DNA of 64,000 nt from Phialophora verrucosa (GCA_002099365.1 MSED01000003.1:1984001-2048000), one strand, 5' to 3'. Positions 51,898-63,146 are shown, numbered from the stretch's first letter. The notes: generated by a model not told the origin, from the sequence alone. A program made the numbers and translations.

Positions 51898-53310
51898 ACA
51901 TAGGGACTTGCGGCTTTTAGATACCCCTGTACCAATATATCGACTCTTCAATCCGTTGGCAACTTGCGTTCGGAAGCACGGCAGAAAACGGGCAATACGG
52001 ATATTAAAACCGCACCAAAAGAGGTCAAGCGAGCAACAAAGAGACCGTTGGCGTGGGGGCTTGATGCACGAGATCGGCTTGCAGGGCGTGCTGCATTGTG
52101 CATGTTCGATCGCAGCGCCACAATGCGACTTTGCCTCGAGGGTCATGGGACTTTCAGAGGTTGACATTACCGCCCATCAGCGTCCGCCTGGATGCAAATT
52201 GCGGGGTAGCGCTTGTCTAGATGACTAAGAGGAATTGAACGAGGCAAGCATCGTGAGGTGAGAAACCTTCGATCGACCACTACGAGTAGGCCGTTACTCG
52301 AACTGTAGCTGCTGTGTTGTCTGTGCCAACCTTTAGCTGGGGCTGATGTGATCAAGGCATGTATGATCGTGTCTGCAAATCGAGGCCATCGTAGCCAGCT
52401 TCACAACCAGAAGTCTCTCGACGTCATGAAGTGACGTTTGGTGGATAGCTCTGTTGACTAGCGTGCAGCCTGAGCTGGAGACGCAAGTTTCATCTTTTCG
52501 AAGGACCCGTTCAGCCATTGAAGAAACAGTAAGCCGTCTGCTGACATTGAGCTCATTGCGGACGCCGTGCCCTTATTGACACAGCACGGCTTGCCTCAAG
52601 TGAAGCTTCTGCCTTTGAGCAATGGCGTGATGTGCCGGGCTTCTCGTGCCTCATCTTCTCCTCACCGTTGGATGAAGCGGCCTTGAGGGCTGGCGGCTTG
52701 TGCATATCTGGCGGCGGCTGAAGCCGCTGCTAAAGTTGAGGGGAAGTGGCTGTTGTGGGCGCTGGCCGCAGTTATTGGCTCTCCCTCCCCTGGAGCTCTG
52801 CAAAGAGTGGCGCTATCACCCTGGTCGATTCATGCTTGCCCCGCAACCTGTACAGAATCGAGGACCGTGTACATTCCGTTGACAGTTCAGATCAGGTGCA
52901 GGCATCGTAGTGAGGAGCTAGGAATCTCTGAAAGCTCGGAAACCACTCACATAGGCAAGGGTGTTGAGCCGTCTGGTGACACGGCAACTATTACTTCTGG
53001 TGCACGTTTTAATTGAAAGGGTGACGGGCCAATCGTACGTGTACCTGGTCCCGGTGAGTTGGAGTACCTTGTCGTCATCACAGCTTCCTTCCCTTGTTTT
53101 TGACCAACGGCAAGCTCCTTCCCAGCTCCTCACTTGTACCACTTGCTTCTTCTTTGACTGCTGCCTTGAAACTTCCTTCCGTCTCATATTCCTCTCTTGT
53201 TCTTCAAAACCACTGCATTCGCCTGCTCTCATCGCAAGAACTCAGGCACAGCATATCACACTGGTCTTGCAGCACCGTTTTCCTCCCAGATCTCTGCAGC
53301 AGCTGTCAAC
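51898..53310. other. Intergenic, no gene seen
   Basis: 1.4 kb upstream of the opsin gene. ORFs reaching 118 codons (51811-52167 minus) overlap the IleRS end or lack features. The long 5' region may carry light-responsive elements; none was proven by eye. Confidence 0.5.
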
Positions 53311-54461
53311 ATGATTCTCAACCCAGAAATGATCAAGACCGCTCCAACAGCGTCCACTTCGGTGGCTCCTATTCCTACGGTCGTCCCTACCCCCCCTCAC
53401 ATTATCGCAGCGGGTGATACTGGCAATAGGACGTTGTGGTATGCTCCCTTTGCTTCGGCTGAAGGCCTCAATTGCTGACATGTTGGTAGGGTAGTGGTCG
53501 TCATCATGGCCATCTCCTCGCTCGCCTTCTATGGCATGGCCTTCCGCGTCCCAGTGGTAAGTCAAATCAACTTGGACGACTTTGAAACGCAGCTAACAGC
53601 TGTAGCAAAAACGTCTCTTCCACATCATAACCGCCTTCATCACCACCTTCGCCTTCTTGTCCTACTTCGCAATGGCCACTGGCAACGGCATCAGCTTTGC
53701 CAGCTACACTAAGACTGAGCATCACAAGAAAGTTCCAAGCATTGATGTTGAGGTCAGACGCGAAATCTACTGGGCAAGATATATTGATTGGAGCATCACA
53801 ACCCCGCTTTTACTTCTCGATCTTGCTCTGCTCGCCGGACTTAGCGGCGCCAACATCCTTGTTGCCATCGTTGCCGATCTCATCATGGTATTGACTGGTC
53901 TTTTCGCCGCCTTGGGTCAGGGCAAGGACAGCCAGAAGTGGGGATGGTACGCCTGGGGCTGCATTGCCTACCTCGTTGTCGTCTATCAACTTGCTATCGG
54001 CGGCCGAGAAACCGTTGCTCGAAAGGATAGCAAGACCAAAGCGTTCTATGCCTCCATCGCCGGTTTCACCCTGATTCTGTGGACCATCTACCCAATGTGA
54101 GCACAACGCCAATTTGCTGCTGGTCGTCACTGACAAATGGCAGCATCTGGGGTCTCTCTGAGGGCGGCCACGTCATCGATGTCGATTCCGAGATCATTGC
54201 TTACGCCGTCCTCGATGTGCTCGCCAAACCAGTCGGTTATGTTCACCCTCTACTCTAACGTCTGCTGATTCGGTGACAGGTTTTCGGTTTCTGGCTCTTG
54301 TTCACGCACGACAGCATGGCAAGCACGTATGTTGAACCTGTCTCCTGAAGCTACTGCATTTTGCTGACAGTCTTCACAGCTCGCCTTCCCTCGAGGGGTT
54401 CTGGGCTCATGGCTTTGGCGAACAAGGCACTCTCCGAGTTGGTGATGACACCGAAGCCTAG
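53311..54461 (+). CDS. Type I (microbial) rhodopsin, predicted outward proton pump
   Basis: Six exons: 53311-53438, 53490-53556, 53606-54096, 54144-54231, 54280-54326 and 54380-54461 (300 aa). Seven-helix retinal protein of the plasma membrane. Helix C reads RYIDWSITTPLLLLDL: R123, counterion/acceptor D126, T130 and donor D137, the DTD set of bacteriorhodopsin. Helix G has the retinal Schiff-base lysine K257 (VLDVLAKPVFGFW) with D253 four residues before. The release-group glutamates are also present (LSEGG; DVDSEIIAY). This is the residue pattern of pumping Leptosphaeria rhodopsin, not of the non-pumping NOP-1 type. Retinal must come from a carotenoid pathway not in this window. Intron 4 uses a weak donor, GTCGGT, 8 nt after the lysine codon. 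The C-terminus ends in FWAHGFGEQGTLRVGDDTEA. Confidence 0.96.
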
Positions 54462-55202
54462 GGCGCTTGCTGACTTGGTCAGGTTGGTGACGAGGACTAA
54501 ACCACGCAAACCGACGGATCTTTGTGCACCCGGCTCATCACTCAGATTGGCAATTCAGCATGAACGAATCGACACGAAGGGCGCGAGTTTGAAAGTCAAG
54601 TACGGAGATGAAGGGGATGATAATAATTATCGACACATGGTTGTGATGGTGCACACTAAAAACTGAACGAGACCCGACATTACCTTTCTTATGGCTGCTT
54701 CGTATCACGAGGGGGCATTACCGGGCTGACGAAGCCCGCCGGACTGATTGTACAATAAAACTCTCATTTCGTGGCATGGCATGACGGTACATTCTAGGCT
54801 GCATGATACACACGACAACACATCGGCACTGCAAAGCGTTTGATATGCTCTGAATGATGAATGATGTTGTACGTGACGGTTTCACGGAGTAGCAAACTTG
54901 CAATTCTGATTGTTCGTTTGCAACTTCCTGCCCTTCAAACGCACTTCTGTCATTCCCCGGATGCCTAGATTCCGAGCCCTTATCAATGGCTTCTTCCAGG
55001 ATATATAAAGGCTGTGAGGAAGGAAGGATCTGATCTTTCAGTGTGGCCACACGTCATACTGCTGGACTTTGAACCGCCGTCTCTCGGGCCTCGACAAAGC
55101 ACTTCATTTACCTGTTCTCAGCGATTGCACCCTGAGGTATCCCCATACTCTTACTTCAAGTGTGAGAAACTAGCCAGCCCTTTCGGACCAGCAGAAGCAG
55201 CC
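54462..55202. other. Intergenic, no gene seen
   Basis: Opsin 3' flank and promoter of the small secreted protein, which includes TATATAAA at 55002-55009. Confidence 0.55.
55002..55009 (+). promoter_or_regulatory. Putative TATA box of the small secreted protein gene
   Basis: TATATAAA in GGATATATAAAGG, 194 nt before the ATG at 55203. It is the clearest TATA-like element in the window. Confidence 0.5.
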
Positions 55203-55719
55203 ATGATGCCTATCATTGTACTTCTCTTCTCATTGCTAGGGATCTTCACTTGGAGGATGCCGGCGGCCATCAAAGCTGAAGCTCAGGCCCCTTCGATTCT
55301 CAGGTACGCCACATAGCGGGAACGCCAGAAGTATGACTCTTGGTGAGCACGTTCGACTGACCTTAACAGTACGCCCACGAGCGCCGTGTCAGCCATGCCC
55401 GTTCCCGGCTGCACCACTACAGCATACACTGCACCGGTCATTCAAGCGGGACCAACGAGCATTTACTACTCTCTTACCACGTACACGTCGTCAATTTATG
55501 ACTGTCATGGCTGTGAAGACATCATCGTTTTGCCCTATGGCCATATCTTCCTGGTACGGTTCCCCAACAGAAAATTTAAATTCCCCCTTCTTCGAGGAAT
55601 CCCAAATCTGTCATGGTGCTTATGACCACTTTTTCCAGGAAGCGGTATTCACTACAACCGTAACTGCGCCGACGCCAACGACCGCGACAATTGCACGATG
55701 CAGCCTATCCCATGCCTGA
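55203..55719 (+). CDS. Small secreted cysteine-containing protein, unknown
   Basis: Three exons: 55203-55303, 55370-55553 and 55639-55719, phases 2 and 0; 366 nt (121 aa). A hydrophobic leader (MMPIIVLLFSLLGIFTWRM) and a short Ala/Glu spacer are followed by a Thr/Tyr/Ser-rich mature part (TTTAYTAPVIQAGPTSIYYS, YTSSIYDCHGCEDIIVLPYG) and a Thr/Pro-rich end. Only four cysteines lie outside the leader, including CHGC, so two disulfides at most. A strong TATA-like box lies upstream and a pyrimidine-rich acceptor (TTTTTCCAG) precedes exon 3. Size and layout fit a fungal small secreted protein, which may be a wall, adhesion or host-interaction factor; sequence alone does not say. No homologue was recognised. 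The second ATG is the next codon. Confidence 0.65.
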
Positions 55720-56811
55720 CAGTTTTCGGTCGGGCTCAACTGTTGGAAGGTTAAACTGATGGAAAGATGAATGACGGCGAAGAGGAGTGGCGAACTGACG
55801 GAGGTGGGTCTACTTTACTGCACTATATCGCTCAACAACCCGCTAACGACTATGAGAGGATTAGTTATTGTCAGCAGGAAAGGACAGTCGCCTGGAATGG
55901 CTTGATTTATCCTCAAGGTGCGCAGGTACGGCATTGCGGTGGGGAGCTCCGGATCTCACAGCATTAAGAGGAGGTATGGGAGGGCAATGCTGATGACGGC
56001 GTCTCGATGGGAAACTCGTGGTCTTATGTTCATCAGTGTCTGGAAGAGATGTTTGTTCTGACGGGACATTCCACACAGAATGAATAGGAATGCAAGTTCT
56101 CACTGATCGGCAGGCATGAACCGATTGTCGTTTCTTTCCAAGTGTTGCTTGTTCCAGGACCGACCATTGCGGAGCCCAGGGTCAGTGGTGAGACGTTGCA
56201 TAGAGCAGGACAACCCCCTTCTCCCTTCTCCCTAGAAGGCAAATCAATGTCCAAAGTATCTATTTGTCGACGGAGCTCAAATAACCATCTTGTTACTCGG
56301 TGCATTGCGGGTCGAGGCTGTCAAAGCGACCCCGCCGTCAAGCCTGCTGTGTCCACGATCAGGCGGTCTTCAAGAGGTTCGACGATTGTGTTGCTGAAAG
56401 GTGCGTTCGCTATATCTCGGTCTCAATTGAGCCAAACGGCACCCGCTTCATCTCGGACCCTTCCTCGCGATATCCCACAAACTCCCCAGGTCCGAGGGGA
56501 GACTCTATTTGCTCGAAACTGGTCGTATCGTCCCCGCTTGTGACTCTGGAAGACAGCACCAGCCGTGGATGCTCAGTCGAGCGTTCCGCATGCCATATTG
56601 CTTTGCCGTTTCGGCATATATCAATCCATTGATCCCCATCTTGGTTGCCAGCTTCTATCTACCTAATGCGCTTGAGCTGTCTTTGAGCGCCTCTGAGTGT
56701 CTATGGTCTTCCTTGAACCCGAGCGAGCTGACCGACCACTAAAGCAAAGATGGCGCAAAGTAACACAAGCAGACGGGCAGGTCACTGGTGCTACGTATCT
56801 CATCTTAAGAC
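55720..56811. other. Intergenic; possible N-terminal remains of the transporter pseudogene
   Basis: ORFs such as 56300-56632 are open, but I cannot match them to the permease N-terminus. The phrase GACCCCGCCGTCAAGCCT occurs at about 56328 and, with two mismatch-free cores, again near 56886. Confidence 0.4.
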
Positions 56812-57362
56812 AGTCATTTGGACCTCCTCGCGGCGGCACAGGGCATCTACGCGGGAAATCGATTCATAGACGATTTTCTCATGATGACCCCGCCGTCAAG
56901 CCTGGCTACTTCCATGCTATGCCTTGGTCTCTACTGAGTCATCTTGCTGGTTGCCGCAGTCACACGCGGAACCACCTTTGGTCGCGTTCCTAATGCTGGT
57001 CTTCGTCTTCGAATCATGCTGATTCGCCACCACCTTCACCATGTCCCTCCGCGGGCTGGGGAAACATAGCAAGCGTGGCGGCTCGTGGCTCGTGGCCGGC
57101 GTCAGCGGGGGAACAGTGTGGCTTTCCATGACCGGCGCGGTGGTGACCAGGTACAGCGCTCACCCTTGCCATGCTGATTCCCATGACCGGCTGCATCGTC
57201 GGCGTGGTGTTCCCCATTTATGTCAATCTGTATCAGAGACACATGATGGATATCCATGGCGCGACGGAGGTCAGGATCGTGAGTCCGAATGACAAGGAGC
57301 TGAGGCTGAAAAGACAGGCGAATGGAATGCGGTCGTCTATGACGGGAGACCGCGGCCCGTAG
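56812..57362 (+). pseudogene. Decayed MFS transporter, fucose-permease-like C-terminal part
   Basis: Pieces in successive frames line up in order with the C-terminal half of fungal FucP-type sugar permeases. Frame A: LLAAAQGIYAGNRFIDDFLM, then SLATSMLCLGLY, a TGA at 56935-56937, then VILLVAAVTRGTTFG. A +1 shift leads to VAFLMLVFVFESC, a TGA at 57020-57022, then FATTFTMSLRGLGKHSKRGG. Next come WLVAGVSGGTVWLSMTGAVV, another +1 shift and LAMLIPMTGCIVGVVFPIYV, ending at about 57362. Two stops and two frameshifts within 550 bp cannot be removed by normal introns, so the gene is dead or mis-sequenced. The HSKRGG loop and the IPMTG helix are the recognisable family features. The N-terminal half was not found. 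Confidence 0.75.
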
Positions 57363-58388
57363 AGATCAGGGAGGCGGACATGAGTTTGGCTAGGTTTTGG
57401 GCATCCAAGAAAGAGAGAGAGAAACGGGATTCGAATGAATAGCCCGACCCGGCAGAGCGCATCCAGTTGGTGATACCTAGCGATGAAAGAAACGACCACA
57501 GGCTTGACGATTAATCAAACGGAGGCAACATGATCACAACCCTGTTCTTCGGCCAGAGTTGTCAGTACTGCTTGCCACTGCGTACGAATTCAGCATTCGC
57601 ACCGGGATACGACTATCAAAGCCACCCCCTTGTAATGGATGAACCTAGAAGTTGTCGAGAAACGGACTTGAACTCTTGCAGCGGACATTTTGACGTTTGA
57701 CAAATGCGATCTCAGAAACGATCTGCTTTGAAGAGATTCGTACAATGCTGACGGTGGCCATCTAGATGTCCTTTACATTACGAATAGGGGCGTAATGATG
57801 ACAAAGCCCACAAGCTTTCCAGGTACCTACGGGGCTAGAAAATAAGCATGCATGCCTAACCGCGCTACATGTCACAATCCGGGTGTTGAGAGGATCATGC
57901 TTAACAGCGTAGCCTTAACTCTGACCTTAACATCAAAGTTTTGTTGGGTTAGGAAACTGAAGGCTCAGAGCTTCCTCAATCGCCACGTCCACGATGGCCA
58001 CCATTCTAAGCGTATCGCAGCCATGGATGTAGTGGCAGTATTCAAACCTGCTTTGACCGATGTTGGTAGCCTGAATGACGTTGACGACGATGTTAGGCGA
58101 AACGAAAGGCATCGAGCTTCAACTGACCATGCAAAGTATTCCCGTCTTAATTGCTGCCCATCGCATTGGCGTAATTCGATGGGCGAGATGCCAATGAGCT
58201 TGACATTGCTGGGATATGTGCACGTGAAAGCACTCAGGCTGTGATAGTAGCCCAGGCTGCCACTGCCTCACAGCTGCGGCCGTGTGCACGCAACAACGCC
58301 CGACTTGTGTAACCTCAGGAAATTCCCCCTCCTGTCTCCAATCCCCAGTCCCAACTCTGCGACTTACACCATATGACAACAAACCAAG
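57363..58388. other. Intergenic, no gene seen
   Basis: 1.0 kb between the pseudogene and the CCCH-RBR gene. Only short ORFs. Confidence 0.55.
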
Positions 58389-61086
58389 ATGGCACCGTGT
58401 CGCTTTTTCGCCAGGGGGTTTTGCAGGGATGGTGACACGTGTAAGTTTAGCCATGAACAAGGCGTAACAGAACAAAGTCAGACCGCGTTTGTCGATTCAA
58501 CATTGCCGACCCATTATCCGATGGGGCAACCTGACGCAGCTGGGAAATCGGCTGAAATTTGCAAGTACTTCCTGCTAGGATCTTGCAATAGAGGAAATTG
58601 CTGTCGCTATACTCACTCACAACCCGCGTCTTCTTCGGATCTCAGTTTGGGCCTCCAAACGGCACAATCAATCTCCGTAGGATGGGATTCACGCTCGAGT
58701 ATTCCTTGCAAGTTCCTTTCATTCCCAGGAGGTTGTGAGAAGGTCCCTTGCCCATATCTTCATCCGACGGGGAGGAACGAGGTTAGCAAGGTCACAGATC
58801 AGCTTGCCGCTTCCGCTCTCGGCGAACAGGAAAGTAACTTTCGTTGAGGATCCGAAGATTTCACTTTTAACACTAGGGCAGGATCAAGAACAAGACGACG
58901 ATTTCTGTCGGGACATCGCAGGGACATCAGTCCAATTCAACGAGTTCGGCCACGTGGCCAAGATCTCCCTACCAACAGACTTCTCTCAGGCACGTATAAA
59001 AGGATTTGAACCAAGAACAACCCCTGAAGGAGTAGTCCGCATCCTGCACGAACTTGGTTTCCACGTAGGAGTTGAATGTGTTCGCATTTTTGGAGATAAT
59101 GCATTCGAGACTTCGGCGACAGTGAAAGTTGAAGACCCGTCGTTTGCAAAGAGACTAAGCATGGAGTGTCAGACAAGCCACGCAAACCTCAGGGTCAATC
59201 CTGTTCCAGGTAGTGCCCACAGCACAAACTGCAGAAAGGTCTACCTATCATGGCACAGAGCTACTAGAAGCGTGTGGCTTAATTTCGGGAACGGAGAAAT
59301 CGCCAATAGAGTGGCGTGGAAGTTCAACGACGGCACGTACAAGTATCTTGGCCAGCTCCTCGAAGCCTCCTCTCCACGCAGCAGCTCGACTCGAGGGCGC
59401 GGCCGTGCTGCTGGTCATAACCCGTTAAAGTGGACTCTGATTTTGAGCGGTCTCCCAAGCGACGCAACGCCTGACAATGTCTTTAACGCGATCACCGCCC
59501 CTTATGACAGACCGCGCCACGTTGAGATGGGAGAAGCGTGCTACCACGCCTCCGTTGTGGAGGTTAGCCTGGAAGTCCGCAGACTTCTCGAGGAGCATGG
59601 ACCGCTAGAGGATCTCTATCTCACACCACTTGCAAAGCTTCAGGGTAAGCGAGTCAAAGCCAGTGCTTTATTCAAGGATGAAGCAGACGCTAGACTCGCA
59701 TGTTCTTTGAATAATATGGCGATGGATATTTTGGGCAATGGGAAGCTGACTGTCACACTGCTCCATACTGCTAAGATCAAGCTGTCGAACTCGGTATATC
59801 GTTGCTGGAAAAGCTGGATCGACGAAAGAAGCAAGACCTGGAAGGAGCAGCATCTATCGTGCCACATATACGAAGGTGCGGTCTGCACGACTATGAAAGT
59901 CGAGGGCGACAGTGCAAAAGACGTTGCCAATGCTCGCAAGATCTTCAAGGAAATCTCCACCGGAACTGTCCTCAAAGATGGCGACAATGCCGTATGGGAT
60001 CCAGCTCTTGGCTCCAATGGAGACGCATACCTAAAGCTCAAAGCAATCGAGAACGAGTTGCAGGTGGCTATTCAGAGAATCCGCTCAAAGCGCCAGCTCC
60101 TGTATTACGGACCACCTGAGAAGCTCCACTGTGCTGTTCGTCGAATCACCGACATGCTCAATGCAGAGGCCTTGTCCAGCTATGAATTGGGACTCAACCC
60201 CCAACAATTCTCATGGATGATACGCGGTGGTTACAAGAGCATCGAAAGAAAGGTAGGAAGAAGTGTCGCTGTACTCGACATCGTGTCGAAGAGACTCCAT
60301 TTCAGTGGTACGCAGCAACAATATGAAAGCATCCTGGCAATGATGGACGGGAACCACATTGTCGATATCCAGCCACCCACTGATACAGCCTCCGAACATC
60401 TTGGTACCTGTCCAATCTGTTTCTGTGAAGTCGAGAAGGCGGTCCGAACCCCATGCAATCACGCTTATTGCCTGGAATGCTTTGACGATTATTGCAGATC
60501 CTCTGCAGACACGAGCAATGAAGAATTCAAGATCAAATGTCAGGGTGACGGCGGCATATGTCCGACCGTCTTTACTCTTCGTGAGCTCAAAGAGCTCCTC
60601 TCATCATCGGTCTTCGAAGCGGTTCTGAAGTCGTCCTTCGAAGAGTATGTGCAACGCCACCCAGAGACCTTTCGACACTGCCCAGCCCCTGACTGCGGCT
60701 TCGTCTATCGGTGCACCACCATGGGCAGGCAGCCTTCCGAATACACCTGTCCAAACTGTCTGAAGGTGGTGTGCACCTCCTGTCATGTGGGACACTGGCA
60801 GTATACATGTGCAGAGTACAAGGACTTTACGTCGGGCAACGCTGAAGCATCCCGGCAGTTGAAAAAGAAGCTGAACATCAAAGATTGTCCTAAATGCACG
60901 ACACCTATGGAGAAGACGATGGGATGTAATCATATGACTTGCGGAGGATGTAAGGCTCACATCTGCTGGGTGTGTTTGGCGGTGTTCGATGCGAGCATTC
61001 TTTGCTATACGCACATGAGAGAAAATCATGGTGGTATTGGCCTTGAGCAGGATGTGATCGATGACGATGTTTATGCGTGGGATTGA
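58389..61086 (+). CDS. CCCH zinc-finger / RBR (RING-IBR-RING) E3 ubiquitin ligase
   Basis: Two exons, 58389-58781 and 58882-61086; the 100-nt intron is preferred (donor GTTAGC, TTAAC branch-like site, acceptor gggcAG), giving 865 aa. A 67-nt version ending at 58848 also keeps frame. Three CCCH fingers lie at the N-terminus: C4-x7-C-x5-C-x3-H22, CKYFLLGSCNRGNCCRYTH and CKFLSFPGGCEKVPCPYLH. The middle has two RRM-like stretches (LPTDFSQARIKGFEPRTTPE; LILSGLPSDATPDNVFNAI) and a KH-like segment. RING1 starts at C641 (CPICFCEVEKAVRTPCNHAYC), then IBR (CPAPDCGFVYRC), then RING2 from C800 (CPKCTTPMEKTMGCNHM) with catalytic C813, which would carry ubiquitin as a thioester. The build predicts an RNA-binding ligase, cytosolic or in RNP granules. 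Confidence 0.88.
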
Positions 61087-61464
61087 CGGGTGCATTGGAT
61101 AGTGCCTAGCTAGATTCGAGGTAGGCATTTCTTACAAAGCTGCTCAGTAGAATCCACTGGTCATTTGCTCGCTTGCGGGACTTCGCTCCCAGATTCAGTA
61201 CTCCATGCATCTCTCCCGGTTATCGGCAAACACGGCAACCTCTGGTTAAACTAGGAAACATGAATCGGAAAATGGCCAGAACGGACAAACACCTCCGCAA
61301 ATCTCCGAGTTGTCTTTGTCTTGGATAAAACTTGCTGATTGACGGGCAGATCCACAGGCAGTTTCCATCTGTCCAGTATTCTCAAGCTATATCTACTTGA
61401 TCAGCAGGCGTGTTTTTCTGGAATCAGAAATTCATCTTCCGCCAATTCCAGTCATTCGGCGAAC
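61087..61464. other. Intergenic, no gene seen
   Basis: 378 bp containing the esterase promoter; the frame is open upstream of its ATG but without another ATG. Confidence 0.5.
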
Positions 61465-62620
61465 ATGCAATCGCATCCCGAATACCAAGGGCCAAATCCT
61501 GAATGGGATCAACTCCTGGGTACCACCGAAATCCCCGGTTTCAATGATAAGCTCACACCTCTTCAACTCCGAGAAGCGGCGAATGCTGGTCGTGTGAAAG
61601 CATCTCAAGCGACCCTGCACTCCTCGGGACTGAGAGAAAAAGTCACTCATCGAGACTATTCTATTCTGACGCGCGACAGTCAGAACATCATCGGTCGCCT
61701 CTATTTTCCCAAGCCTTCATCGTCGCCTCCAACTCGGCTGCCTGTGTTCCTGTACTTCCATGGCGGGGGGCATCTCAACGGCAACGTGGACGCGGAGGAC
61801 GGCATGTGTTATGGCCTCGTTGCCAACACCAACATCGCAGTCCTGCATGTGAACTGCCGCCATACGCCTGAATTTGGACATCCGACACAAGCCAACGACG
61901 CCGTCGACGGGTTTGAATGGCTTGTGACCAACGGAGAATCCATGGGCCTTGACACTTTCAATATCGTTGTGGGTGGCATTTCGGCTGGTGGGATGCTCAC
62001 CGCTTGGGTCGTCTTTGATCACGTTCAAAAAACACGGGCAGATCCGACGGCGACCCTTCAAAAGAGAATCAAGGGTCAAGTTTTGGGGACGCCCTGGCTG
62101 ATCCACCCAGATAACCACCCGGCGTCGAAAGCGTCCACTCCCGATCCCCATTCATCCTATGTTCAGAACGCCAATGCGCCGGTGCTTCCCCTGCCCGCGC
62201 TCCGACTGTTTGCCGACTGCTTAAAGGCTGAAGACCCGACGGATCTCATTCTAACTTTGCCCTTTGCGAGCGACGAGAAATTACGCGGGACCCCGAAATC
62301 GAGCGTCATTGTGGCAGGGATGGATATCCTTCGTGACGAGGGGTTGCACTATGCAAAACGACTGCAGGACCTTGGGTGAGTTTTCCTTCCTCTCGTTCAA
62401 TGTTCAAGATAGACAGAGACGCGGGAGGGCATTTCTGACACAGCAGAACAGGGTGCCAGTTCAGACACATGTCTTCCCCGGGCTGCCGCATGGATTTCGG
62501 CGGTTTGTGACCCTACCATCGAGTGCGGAACTGGATCTATTGCTTGCCAGGTCAATTCTTTGGTGTCTGAGCAATGACGCAACCTCCCACTTGGAGGTTC
62601 ATCATGGAAAGCCAACATAA
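61465..62620 (+). CDS. Alpha/beta hydrolase, HSL-type esterase/lipase
   Basis: Exons 61465-62375 and 62452-62620 (359 aa, 76-nt intron, phase 2). The oxyanion motif is H99-GGG (YFHGGGHLNGN), the nucleophile elbow is GISAGG with S173, the acid is D287 (VAGMDILRDEG) and the base is H317 (LPHGFRRF), which exists only after splicing. This is a complete hormone-sensitive-lipase family triad, acting on short-chain esters. No signal peptide (MQSHPEYQGPNPEWDQLLG), so intracellular. Such genes often sit in metabolite clusters. The stop codon is 46 bp from the ATG of the transcription-factor fragment that follows. Confidence 0.94.
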
Positions 62621-62666
62621 GAACCGATAGTACAACTGTAGAAATGGGACCCTCGTGGTGTCGACT

Positions 62667-63146
62667 ATGTCGGCCGCCACGCAGCGTCCCTCGACGTCCC
62701 ACCAGAATGGGACCGCGACCCAGAACCCCCAAGCAAGCTATCTGGGTGAGTCAGGCTACATGCCCTTTCTCAACCACGAGCAGCATGCCCCCAGCAAACA
62801 TGCTGGGGGCCCAGTCACCATAGAGATTCGCCAGACGATCGAGCCCTTTACTCCCGCCCTACGAAAGTCGTACACCGAGATTTTCCTGAAACATTGCTTC
62901 ACCTTCTGCCCCGTCCTGGACAGCGCTCTGGTCGCGCTCCCCGAATTTGAGAACTCGCTGGCCCTCCAGCAGTCTATCGGCTTGATTGGAAGCGTCATCA
63001 AACCCTCTCTCCTTCACGGCGAAAAGCCAGCAGCGTACTACGAGAAAGCTAGGTTGCTGGTCCAGGGTGGCTACGAGCCTAATCCCCTGGCTGCCCTGAT
63101 AGCCGTCGTACTCTTCTACTGGTTCGTGAACAACAGGACTGGTTGA
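62667..63146 (+). pseudogene. Fragment of a fungal transcription factor (Ctf1-like middle homology region), no DNA-binding domain
   Basis: 159 codons from ATG 62667. YLGESGYMPFLNHEQ, YTEIFLKHCFTFCPVLDS, LIGSVIKPSLLHGEKPAAYY and EPNPLAALIAVVLFYWF match the start of the fungal_trans region of cutinase-regulator type Zn2Cys6 factors. The Zn2Cys6 cluster that should precede it is absent: only 46 bp separate the ATG from the esterase stop. The expected continuation after LFYW is missing too, as the frame stops at 63144-63146 beside a run of ten T at 63153-63162. It is therefore a truncated copy, whether dead or a short regulator lacking DNA binding. An intron joining more distant exons was not found. 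Confidence 0.6.

Noticed and set aside
51467..52228. 253-codon plus-strand ORF
   Set aside because: Its first half overlaps the IleRS coding region in another frame; the remainder has no features.
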